64,000 nucleotides of DNA, taken from positions 47,527,094-47,591,093 of the forward strand of contig NC_059358.1 of the NCBI RefSeq assembly GCF_019703515.2, given 5' to 3'. This stretch comes from Myxocyprinus asiaticus (lineage: Eukaryota; Chordata; Actinopteri; Cypriniformes; Catostomidae). Positions 19,636-30,480 of the stretch are shown here, one piece after another. Every line of letters starts with the position of its first letter. The first letter of the stretch is position 1. Under the pieces are notes generated by a model. The model had not been told where the DNA came from. It saw only the letters and a list, made by a program, of their open reading frames with translations, and searched no databases. The translations under genes and the position numbers were made by a program.

Positions 19636-22121
19636 ACTGTTCTGATTCGTACAACGAGCCATATTAAAAACCATGAACAAAATGAAAATACAACCCAGTC
19701 TACATTAATTATGTGTTCAGTTGTAACGGGGATACAACAATGTGTTTTGTGCAGTGAATTACTGGCTAAAGTTTCTAAAGAAACATTTATAAACCCTGTC
19801 AATTTAGAAACGTTCAATTTTCCTATTCAGCCTGTAGTTGTGCCTCGCAGTTCATCATCATTTGAATCAATTCTAATGTTTGATTTTATTGACTTTGGAA
19901 TTTTGTTTACTTTTTTATGATAAATAATTCTGGTATTATGTTGGAATGCCACTTGATGTCTAATGTCAAATCTGGGTCCTAAAGCAAAACCAGTGCTGTT
20001 AATGATTGTACAGTACTCTGTGTTCTTTATTAACATGTAATAGTATGGGCCTATAGTTCGAGCAGCTCTCCTGATCATCTGTACACTAAAATGTTCATAT
20101 CAATGGCTCACTTGTGAACAGTCTTTTTCCATGTTGTCTTCTTTTTAACCCATTTCTTCTTCCTTTTCTTCTAACTTTGTCTGCGGCTTGGACAATGAGT
20201 AACGGCTCAATGGCCGTCTGAAAGTTAGTCACCTCCAACACACCACTTCCTCTTGCTGGCGAAATAGGGAAGCCTTCTCTTCCTCTGCCTTGGCTTCTCC
20301 TTTTTGCTGCCGTCTAGGCCCCAGTAAACAATGTCTTCTCCGGAAGTTTATTATGGGAGCTGCAGTTCAAAGAGCATGAGTGTAACATGAGCCCACAGAC
20401 AACGGCGAAACAGACACGCACACTCAATGGCGCTCTTTATTCCAGAGGACAGAGAGAGAGATCATGACAGCGAGGAAGACTTCAAAGTGAAATGCCTCAG
20501 TCTTCACTGGCCCATTAAAAGAGAGGAGGGGGTCAGCGATACTTGATTTCTCATGAGATGTGTGAGATGCCATCACAAAGATGCTTTTCAGTATGTGGGA
20601 AGAGTGAGAGAGAGATGGGTTCTTTGAGTCTTGGTGCAGTTGCATTTTGGGAATGCTGCAAGACCATCCACAGAGGAAATGTGGTGAGGTAGAGAGAGAA
20701 GACCCAGACATACTGAGAAACAGGCAGACAAACAGAGGGAGATTGATATGGAAAACCCCTAAATTTCTCTGTCGCATCAGGATGTTCAACCACGACTTTG
20801 CAAATTGGGCAGTTCCTAATCGGTACAGTAATAATGAATGTGGGAAAATCACTTTCCTGTAGATTAAATAAATGAAAATAGACATAAATCAAGTTTTAGT
20901 CATTTAAGGTGCTCTAAAATTCAGAAGGCTAATAAAAGTAGCAACGCTCCAAACTTAACTTTAAAGTAATTTGGCTGTTTTTAAAACAATGTAGCTTTGC
21001 CGGTAACTAGCAGTTCCGGTGGACGATGCCTGCTGACACAGAACGCCTGCAAAGTACTTTTAAGCTAATAAAGTCCTGAATCATCTTAATACTGCGTTAA
21101 TAACCAATATTAGGGTAAAACAAAAAGGAACACACATCCGTTGCTTGTGGCTCTGTAATTGTAATAAGCTGTTTGAAATTGAATATTATCACTAAGTAAG
21201 GCCTAAAATAAAGGTAAAAATGGTGTGTTTTTCAATCAAACTCAGCAGTATCAAATTTGTATCAATGCATCATACCTAATAATCATTCAGTGAAGACTTG
21301 GAAACTACTGAGAAATTCTCTTTCCTTGTATGTTGTAATTATTGCTGTGAAAGAGGAAAATTTAACTGGGTTTCCCTGTGACAGTGTCACTTGCAGATCC
21401 AGTGTTTGCTGAAATGCGCGAATTCATGGGCCGGTATGCACAAGACCGTGAGTGCCAAATGCCACCGCTGCACGAGTCAGATTAAACTCATTTACAGATT
21501 TCAGAGTGTGACTATTTGATATTTGACTGTTGCGGTAAGGAGGTTAAGCACAAGCATGCCCAAAAATGTGATGGTATTCTTGAAATAAGCCCCCTTTTTA
21601 AAATGTAAAAAAGCCCAAGGTTGGACATTTGAAGCGGACATGGCAACACTGTTTGGTTGGACCTGAATGTCCAATGGGTGGCCTCGGCCTGCCCAGGTCC
21701 ACCCGTGGCTATGCTAGTGACTATTTCCTTATGGATGTGAGAGTATTTTATTATATGAAAAGACAGAGAAAGTAGAGTGGAATGAGAGACATGAAACTAG
21801 CAAAGAGGCTGCTTGTGACAACGGTCAGTTGCACAGTTTACAAATAATGTTGACAGCAATTGAATGATACAATCATGTATTCCAAAAAGCCATGTAATGA
21901 AACCTGATCATTTTAGAAGTTGTTCTCTTAAATTTCTTCAGTGCAGTTAGCTGCTTTTTGTTAGTAGCTTGTAGTGAATCTAACTACTTTCTCAAAAGAG
22001 TAGCTTAAATGTATACGTCAGGTCTTTTGAGCCTCATTCCACCCCATTACTTAATTCATTTTTTGGAGTTATTCCCCCACTTTTTTGTATTTCGCAACCT
22101 TTCTCTTATGAATAGTGTTAC

Positions 22122-22157
<36 letters not shown>

Positions 22158-22825
22158 ATGCAAAAATTGCACAAATAAATAAATAAATATATAAAATAAA
22201 ATTCTAACTGCTTAATTACAAAGCTCCACCAACACTGCAGAATCTTTCCCCTCATTTCTCTTTTCAGTGTCTTTTCCCCAGTTGCTCTTGTCTCATCAGC
22301 GTGAGGTCTTGGGTTACCTCTGTTTCACTGTGTTTTTTGTGTCTTAATGCTTATACAGGCCCTGCGGCCTTCTGTGGTGGATTAGGGGCTAGTTGTCAGA
22401 CACACGTCTTGGCATAACACAGGGCCGTGTGTGTGTGTGGCCACAGCATCAGTTTGTGTTGCAGTACACTTTATAAGGCCAGGTGTCACTGAAGCTCCAA
22501 TGCTGTCGGGTGTTTAGACAGAGGCAGCAGCTGTCATGTCCAAAATGCTATGAAGCCGAGCGGGGGCAAGTGTCTGGATCGCTCCCTGACCCCTTCAACT
22601 ACTGCCACGCTCAGCTGTCACAGGAGACGTGGTGTTGTTTTAAGGGTGGTTGGGCGTCTCTTGTGTCTAAACAGGATCTTGTTTACTGGGTGTCTTGGCA
22701 TTAACACCTAAGGGCTCTAAGCCTTTTTTTTATTTCTTTGGTTGAGAAGAAAAGATATGACCATAGCATTTGTGTGCTGTTGATCACCTTGTCAAAATAC
22801 AAACAAAACACATGCACTCACAATG
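19636..22825. other. No gene recognised
   Basis: About 3.2 kb. The open frames at 20424-20892 and 22483-22704 show no family motif. The stretch 22340-22700 is relatively GC-rich but has in-frame stops after the only acceptor-like site. AAAAT-type runs lie near 22120-22195. TAGTTAGCTGCTTTTTGTTA-like sequence near 21945-22000 suggests an old DNA-element fragment. Confidence 0.45.
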
Positions 22826-23262
22826 CAAGAGCATGTGGCAACCATTGTACTATGAACATGATCACATGGGAAGTTGCTACCAAATGTCCCATTACCTTGA
22901 CATTAGCCACATTATGATGAGCTTCTGACAACTGTGATCTCCAATCAGACATTTTTGCAAAAATGTAGATGTGTTTATCTTCCTGTGGTGTGACTGATAG
23001 CACGTTGTGAGACATCACATGGAAACCAGGAAGTAATCACATTCGCATAATCAATGACGAGTGCAATTCCGAGGTTGTATTTTCCTTCTAAGATAACATT
23101 TTTGCTCCATTGACAATTTAGGGTTAGGGTTTAAGTTAGGTTGTAGGGTTTGTAAAAATATGCATTCCTGCCTTGACTTTATTCCTAAAAAACAACTCGC
23201 TTTTGGCGCCTCTCTGTGGACATTTCACCTGGAAACTGTTTAACAACTCTTCCAGCTTTGGC
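22826..23262 (+). repeat. Family Y interspersed repeat, copy 1
   Basis: Shares ordered blocks with the split copy at 56390-56575 plus 57641-57925: CACATTATG, CATCAGACACTTTTGCA-like, GACGAGTGCAATTC, a GGGTTAGGGTTTAAGTTAGG-type stretch, AAATATGCATTCCT, then TTTGGCGCCTCTCTGTGGAC and ATTTCACCTGGAAACTG. The last two blocks also occur in family X, so X and Y are related. Non-coding. Confidence 0.55.
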
Positions 23263-23335
23263 CACTGGGGACATTAGTACAAATATTGGTAATCAGAGAC
23301 TGATTTCAGCTGAAGGATATTTGACCTACTGTCAC

Positions 23336-23955
23336 TAAACTCCTGATGAAATAAACACTAGAGACGCCGCAGTAACAGTGACTTTTATTCCCTTTTACAC
23401 AAATTACGAGAAAAACAGCAGTTTGTCAGTTCATAAACATGTACTTTTCACCCTGTTCCTCACACAATGCTATCTTATGACATCTAAATACTTTTACTAT
23501 AGCGCACGACTTGTAAGGCAATACATTTTAACGTTTGAATTTCATTATCAAATACATTTAAATATTTGTTCAAGAATAATCAAATTATGTGGAAGCTTTG
23601 CACTTGCAATACAAAGGACCAGAGTAAGAGTCCTGAAGAGCATGCGAGTTGACATGTGAGCTGAAAGTATCACAAAAGAACCACAGAATACGTGGTTGCT
23701 TCAGCAATTGTGTTTTTCCTGTCACATTTTCATTCTATGACACTATTGGTTAAGTTTAGGTGTAAGGTTTAGGGTTGGGGGGGTAGGTTTTTTTTTTTTA
23801 AATTTAAGACTTGATAGAGCATTAATCTTAAAAACCTTATCTGTTTGGGAGAACATTTAACTGGCTTTTAGTGCCACACATTTCACCTCGGAACCACGTA
23901 AAATAATTTTGCAAAAACGTCACCACAGTCACACAGTTTTCATGAGATCAGGTTC
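23336..23955 (-). repeat. Family X copy c, with degraded tRNA-like segment
   Basis: The reverse complement matches copy b throughout: it starts CCTGATCTCATGAAAAC, contains CACTAAAAGCCAGTTAAATG and a CCCTAAACC-type tract, and ends GGCGTCTCTAGTG. The tRNA-like part (23585-23655) keeps TTTGCACTTGCAATACAAAG and GGACCAGAGT but lacks the A-box part seen in copy b, and has an extra AAGAGT. Confidence 0.6.
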
Positions 23956-24477
23956 AAATATCAGCACAGCTGTGATTAGGCCGAAGACACATATTCACAA
24001 CATCACGATCAGTACAGCAGCACTCTTGCTTGTGTGATATCACTGAAGTGCATCATCTTTACTTTGTAATTTTTAGAATTTAGGTTTAAAATACTGAATT
24101 AATGTTTTATTTTATAGAGCTCAAATGGTCCTGTGAATTGTATTGTAGCTTTATCGAGGAAAATGTAGGGTAAGTGCAAGTGATAGACGCTTTATGTTCA
24201 TTACAGTTGTCTGTTTATAATTACACACATGACATTTGTCAGAAATAAATGTCCTTTTTCATGACTTTGTTTATGCTACTGGCAAGTATGTCTGGAGGGT
24301 GTATGAACTGTTTTTTTTTTTTTTTTTTTTTTTTTTTGTATGAAAGTGTTACAAATTTGCTCTGAACTCAATATGGCACGTTGTGTACATGTGTAAAAAG
24401 TGCAGTTTTAGTCTTTGGGAGCACCGGCACAAGTTTGTGTATCGCAGTTTGAGCCTGCAGGGGTTAAACAGACAGCA
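23956..24477. other. No gene seen; poly-T near 24311-24337
   Basis: Spacer with a 27-bp T run; nothing else recognised. Confidence 0.5.
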
Positions 24478-24485
24478 GTGAACAG

Positions 24486-25410
24486 TAGGGATGGGCAGAT
24501 TGATACCAAAGTATTGATACTTCCGATACTGATGTGGTATCAAGAATATTAACCCTCACATAACAATATTGGTTATGAAGTTTTTTTTTTTTTAACAAGT
24601 GATCTTATTATTTTGATTACGTGAATATTAATGCATCTCATAAGCTTCAAAGTCGAGAAAAAGAATTATATTAGAGAATTGTTGCATGGCACCGGAACTA
24701 TTTTATCTTCCACAGAAATGCTAAAATACACCAGCAGTCAGACAGCGCTCACCCTTTCAATCATAGCGCTCGTTCAAAGAGGCAGCAGTACTTTCCTGAG
24801 GTAATGACAGAAAAACAGCATTCGGAGTTATTCACACTAAGTAATGACAAACCTAGATGTGACATGTATTATAATGGGCTTGTGTGACCATTTTTACAGG
24901 TTTATTTAAATTCAGAGTTGTTAAAACATTGATAATGATCTGTAATCCTTGTTAATAAATGATACCCTTATGAAAACTTACCATGGATTTACTGTAGTAA
25001 TATTGTATTAACCACAACTGTAGTAACCATTTTTTTTTTTTGTTTTTTTGTTTTTTGTCAGTAATCAAGGTTTTGATACAATTAACCATGGTTTTACTAC
25101 ATCATTACTGTAGTATCCATATGATAACTTGGTTTTAGTAATAGTAACCATATAATAATATCTATGGTTCATTTTGAGGTTTTGTATATGGCTTATACTA
25201 ACTCGTTTTTAAAGGGTAAACAAAGCAGCTTAATAATTTTCTGTTTAGGCCCATAAATATATAAAAAATGTAAGTAATAATAAAGTTACTCATTTTATCC
25301 AAACTATTCATAAAAATTCAATTTATTAGAGGTATTGGTATCGAAATCTGCGATATTGGCCTAAAGTACTTAAAGATCAAAAAGAAAATAAGTGGTATCG
25401 CACATCCCTA
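24486..25410. mobile_element. hAT-type non-autonomous element, 925 bp, perfect 8-bp target duplication
   Basis: Starts TAGGGATGGGCAGATTGATA and ends with the inverse CGCACATCCCTA. Flanked on both sides by GTGAACAG (24478-24485 and 25411-25418). The 8-bp duplication and TAGGGATG ends fit hAT. The middle (24950-25170) repeats ACCATGGTTTTACTAC/ACTGTAGTA-type units in both orientations. No transposase is recognised. Confidence 0.9.
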
Positions 25411-25418
25411 GTGAACAG

Positions 25419-27082
25419 GTGTTTTACATGTTCGACTGAAGAGTTCATAGTGCTGAACAAAAGAGAAAGTTACATCCTAACAACACATGACAACATGAAA
25501 CAGGAATTATTACAGCAGATACAGTACATCTGTGAGTGTGTGAATGTTACCGTTGTTTTATTTTTCATTCATGTTTACGTATAACATTTCATCTATGTGT
25601 CTGTCTACATAAGAAGCTGCCATCTAAGGCAGCATACTAACTGTCATTGAACCTCTACATAGGCAGCAACTCTCTTCAATGCATGCGCCTCACAAATAGC
25701 GCTCTACACATGAAGTGCGCAAGGGACTGAAAAACTTTAGCAGTAGTTTCAATAGAACATGACATGTTGCATGTTGCTAAACTCACAGATTGCTACTCTA
25801 ATAAGAGTGATGCAATAGTTAATACTGTATAATATATAGTTAAGTATGCTATATTTTACAATACTTTTCATTGCACGGCTCTCTGGAATATTCGATTCTG
25901 ATGGGTAAATGGCACCATCTAGCAGTCTGATATCTCTGAGTAACAACCGCACATCCACATATCAGACCGCTCATCTGGGTATTGCAAGCCATTTTTCCTG
26001 CTTCTTAGATCACTGTAACTCTTTAGGGTTATCCACAAATGTTAACCTGTAGTACACTCAGTGTGTGGTGTGTTTTCTAACGATGCCCTGCTAGTGTGCT
26101 GCTTACTCTGTAAAACATAAGCGCTCGTATATAAGAAGTGGCCATGCGAGATGAAAGCAGCAGTCCTGTCGTCTGTGCCCTGCCAGCCTCTTATTAAAAG
26201 CCTTCTACATGTAAACAGTCCAGCTTGTAAAACACAGAGCAAAGCCTTGCCTTTTAATTTCACCTGTTTTCCCCTCATGCTCACTTATTTGCTTTTGTTC
26301 TTTACCAATATTTGCAATGTTTGCCTTCCAGAGGTGCGGCCGTCACTTTTTGTTTCTTTGCAAGATCTTGAGGGTTTTTGTAGATACTAAAATGATATTA
26401 CTGGAAAACATCATGTACACAGATGATGAAATTATCCTATTAAGCATAAATGATGTGTTTTCTGAGAAGTTTCCTCTGTAGTTTGAAATTCATCTGAGAG
26501 ATTTGCTAAAGAAATCATGAACACTTGATGAACAGGTTTTTGAAAGTTATGAAAATAAACTGTTTTGCATCTTGATCATTTCACATGGCACATGAGGTGT
26601 GGGAAGTATCATTTTCTCAGCTTTATGCAAAAGAGGCTTCTGCTACTGTAGAAAATCAAAAAGACATTATGAATATTTTTTATGAAAATAAATGTGTGAT
26701 AATGATCTCCCTTTTTTCTTGTATTGCTGGCAGCAGACAAAACAAACTAGTGTGCAAGAAAAGGAAAATTGCCGTTTTTCATTCATTCATTCATTCATTC
26801 ATTTTATATTTATCTTTTTGTAAGCAAATTTATCTGGATCAATGTGTTAGTGAAATGAGCCATCACATATTTACAGTCCAATATTCTCACTCCATCTCCC
26901 ATTGTTTTCATTCACACACACACACACAAAAACATTCATTCATTTATTCATGGTTTTATCTCTGTGGGTTGGTCCATTTCACATTCCTCTTGTCTACTTT
27001 TGTCAACACTCACAAATAGAGTGATGAGAACCTTTACTGCACACAAATGTTTTTTTAGCCAAATATTGCTTGCAAAACACTA
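25419..27082. other. No gene seen; short (ATTC)n near 26780
   Basis: Mostly AT-rich sequence. The 144-codon frame at 26585-27019 spans an (ATTC)n run and lacks protein-family features. Confidence 0.5.
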
Positions 27083-27660
27083 AGGTTGGGAACCGAGAAC
27101 TGGTTCTTATTCAGAACCGGTTACGTTTTTTTTTTAGATATACTGTATATAACGGGACCGAATTACTTTTGTTTTAATGGTTTTTAAATGAGTAGTCTTC
27201 TGGCAATGTGGACATTTTCATATTCAGCAGCGCTGAAATGCCATTCCTAAATCTACAACATAAAACATATGTGTCGTTTGATTACCGAACCAATGACTCT
27301 TATGAACCAGTTCATTTGAATATACAGTGATTCAAACATACAGCGTGAAAAGTGTAGTCTGTTTCCCGAATAAAAGATGCTTATGAGCTGGTTTCGTTGA
27401 ATCAATAGCACTAAACATTTAGGCCTAGTGCAACAAGCGTAATTTGATTTCGGGAAAAAAATTATTCTAATGAGCTGGTTCTTTTGAATCTACAGTGCAA
27501 AACATAAAGTGTAGTCCTATTCCCAAACAAACAGGTTATTTTATAACTATAGCATGAAACATACACTGTGTGACCAGTGTAGTCTGATTCCCGAACCAAT
27601 GACTCTTGTGAGCTGGTTCTTTTGAATCTACAGCACAAAACACACAGTGCAAGTTGATAA
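27083..27660. repeat. Divergent tandem array, probably from a hAT-type element
   Basis: Starts GGTTGGGAACCGAGAACTGG, a hAT-like terminus. From about 27270 to 27660 a unit of roughly 75-100 bp recurs about four times with divergence: GATTCCCGAACCAATGACTC, then GAGCTGGTTCTTTTGAATC, then TACAGCACAAAACA. The repetition also shows in a minus-strand frame as LCVLCCRFKRTSSQESLV and LYVLHCRFKRTSSLE. No matching right terminus found. Confidence 0.55.
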
Positions 27661-28261
27661 TTCAAACAAAGTTCAGATTTGAATGTTTGGATTATTTGGA
27701 TTCATGGATGAAATACATTCTTCTGAAAGAAACTTGCATTGAAAGATGTAGCAGTGGCAACAATACTGGACACGACAGCAATGCCAGTGAGTAACAAGTG
27801 TAATTGTAATGTTTCATCTGCCTGTGTTTGTTTGATATGTAAGGAACTGTATAGTCAGCAGTGGCGGTTCTGGGGGAAATACATACAATATTTCATTCTT
27901 GGAAAATACAGTTCTACATGTGTAATGGCAGGAGGGCATCTGCTTTTCAGTGATTTTAATGTGCTTTTTATAAAAGTGGGCATGTATTAAAGGTGAAGTA
28001 CACAGAAAACCAAATGTTTAGACAGAGGGCCAAAGACAGGGTGGAAAAAGGTCATGTAATCCTACATTATGACATACAATATATTGTTTGTTTTTGTGCA
28101 AAAAACAAAACAAAATAAACTTTACTAACATTATAAGAAAAGCTCAAAGAAGAAAAGAAAATATGCATGTCATGACCGCTTTAAACATTGGCCATCAACA
28201 TCTACATGACTTTTATTACACATATATAACTAGTATTGGCATTACATTCATGCTGTTTAGC
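27661..28261. other. No gene seen
   Basis: AT-rich sequence with no recognised element or coding signal. Confidence 0.5.
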
Positions 28262-28506
28262 CAGAGTGGATCTGGTTTCTCCCGAGGTTATTTTTGATAC
28301 AGTCGGCATTGGCTTGCTCACTGGGGTTCCTAAAGACAATAATTTTTAAGGCATGATTTTCATTTGCGTTATTAAACTGCACAATGATGACTTTAAGACA
28401 TTACAGACATAACAGCATAATTTTATGTTACAGCATAATTTTCTGCAAAGATTCTTTGAAACAATGTGTTTTGTGAAAAGTGCCATTCAAATAAAAATAA
28501 CTTCAA
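28262..28506 (+). mobile_element. L2-type LINE 3' UTR fragment
   Basis: Contains TGGTTTCTCCCGAGGTTATT, ATTGGCTTGCTCACTGGGG and the near-terminal TCTTTGAAACAATGTGTTTT, then GTGAAAAGTGCCATTCAAAT. The same order is seen in reverse complement in the LINE 3' end at 35571-35880. Severely 5'-truncated, as is common after target-primed reverse transcription. Confidence 0.75.
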
Positions 28507-28511
28507 TGGAT

Positions 28512-29360
28512 TTGACGGCACGAGGGGGACCTGCACGATATTAGGCAGGTGGTTTTAGGTCCCCCTTGTGCCGCCAAAACAGCTCTGACCCGTCGAGGCA
28601 TGGACCCCACAAGACCTCAGAAGTTGTCCTGTGGTATCTGGCACCAAGACGTTAGCAGTAGAACCTTCAAGTCCTGTAAGTTGCGAGGTGGGGCCCCCAT
28701 GGATCGGACTTGTTGGTCCAGCACATCCCATATATGCTCAATCGGATTGAGATCTGGGGAATTTGGAGGCCAAGTCAACACCTTGAACTCTTTGTCATGT
28801 TCCTAAAACCATTCCTGATCAATTTTTGCAGTGTGGCAGGGCGCATTATCCTGCTGAAAGAGGCCACTGCCATCAGGGAATACCATTGCCATGAAGGGGT
28901 GTACATGGTCTGCAACAATTTTAGGTAGGTGATACGTGTCAAATTAAAATCCACATGAATGCCAGGAATACAAGGTTTCCCAGCAGAACATTGCCCAGAG
29001 CATCACAGTGCCTCCGCCGGCCTGCCTTTTTCCCATAGTGCATCCTGCTGCCATCTCTTCCCCAGGTAAATGATGCACATGCACCCGGCCGTCCACATGA
29101 TCTAAAAGAAACCGTGATTCGTCAGACCAGGTCACCTTCTTCCATTGCTCCATGGTCCACATGTGCCTATTGTAGGTGCTTTCAGTGGTGGACAGGGGTC
29201 AGCATGGGCACTCTGACAGTTCTGCGGCTACGCAGCCCCATACGAAGCAAGCTGCGATGCACTGTGTGTCCTGACACCTTTCTATCATGGCCAGCATTAA
29301 GTAATTTGTGCTACAGTAGATCTTCTGTGGGATCAGACCAGACGGGCTAGCCTACGGACT
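28512..29360 (-). pseudogene. Tc1/mariner transposase pseudogene, truncated
   Basis: Read on the minus strand from 29360. The frame 29162-28944 holds WTMEQWKKVTWSDESRFLLD (around the second catalytic acid), then GRRQAGGGTVMLWAMFCWET-like sequence. Further downstream DNA encodes a QDNAPCHT-like and NSPDLNPIE-like region in shifted frames (about 28860-28740), matching the Tc1 DDE catalytic domain in order. The N-terminal DNA-binding part is missing beyond 29360, where an unrelated sequence starts. The left end is rearranged into a hairpin (28516-28573). Inactive. Confidence 0.85.
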
Positions 29361-30099
29361 ACAACGGACCGTTGAAAATAATGCACATTCGAGGTGGTAA
29401 TGCGGTCACGACGCGCAGCGGAATGCAATCGGGTATGCGTTATTTTTCAACAATACAACAGGCCGAAGTCAATTATTCCACTTATACCATGGTACCACAC
29501 CTTAAGACATCATTCAGGGTTTTATCTCAAGACATTTTCTGGTTTTCGTCCCTAAAATGCTCTTATGAGAGGAACTACTTTCTTCCACCACAGATTCAGC
29601 ACCTTACTTTAATATAGCTCAAGCCTTCATTGCTAATTTGAAAACGTCACATCATAACTAACAACGGAGGATGCGCTGCTTTACTCGAGGACGTACTGGA
29701 GTAATAAGGTAGTGCGTTTGTGCATGTGTGTGTGAGTTTTTATTTGAGGGTTCAAAAGAGAGAAACTCAGAAAATGAGAGAGATCGCTTCTGGGATTACT
29801 TTTTTTGTTGCAACTCTTGTCAGAAGTAACATCGCTTCAAAATTGCCAAGATGTGTGTCACCATATTCCCATTATAAACCTTAATAATTTTTTTCATCCC
29901 CACTGAGATGCAGGAGTGCGCTGACATGACGACTCTGTTTTTTTTTCTCAAGGGTATGTTTGGTGCTTTCCACTACAGCTATGTGAGTCTGATTAGGGCG
30001 AAATACATTGAAACATTAAAAGTTATTTAGGATAATATAAATTGTTGTATTGATCAAGTCGCAGGGGTGCGGCTCTATTTTTCAGTCACGACTCAAGTC

Positions 30100-30149
<50 letters not shown>

Positions 30150-30480
30150 TGTGTAAGTGTGGGGGAGACGAGGGAGCGCGAGGGCTCTTTTTAATTGAAT
30201 CAATGATTGAAATAAATGTAGGATATTTCAGGCATTGTTTTGACGTTCTTAACTGATTTACTTTAACCAGCGACTTTGTTTTAACTGGTTATTTGTTTGT
30301 GGTAGCCTGTACGTCTCTTTGAAATAACTGAAATAATTTGGAGAAGTGATATGGAACTGTTATGCAATCAAGACCTGGAACTGCTTTATAGCCGAGCGTT
30401 TCCTTGAAAAATATCTGCACACCTTAGAACGTCCGTGAACCAATCAGAATCAAGCATTCAACAGACCCGTGGTATGTATA
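29361..30480. other. Possible degenerate DNA transposon; no gene
   Basis: A hairpin pairs TTGAAAATAATGC (about 29365) with GCGTTATTTTTCAA (about 29437). Further on, TTATACCATGG near 29480 and the inverse CCGTGGTATGTATA near 30468-30480 could be imperfect ends. AACCAATCAGAATCAAGCAT near 30433 belongs to a motif common in fish DNA elements. A (TG)n lies at 30103-30143. Assignment is weak. Confidence 0.3.

Noticed and set aside
20424..20892. Overlapping minus-strand frames of 153 and 113 codons as a host gene
   Set aside because: No recognisable domain, no splice or promoter signals, and the two frames conflict.
22483..22704. 73-codon + frame in a GC-richer patch
   Set aside because: No recognised protein and the preceding acceptor-like site leads to an early stop in its own frame.
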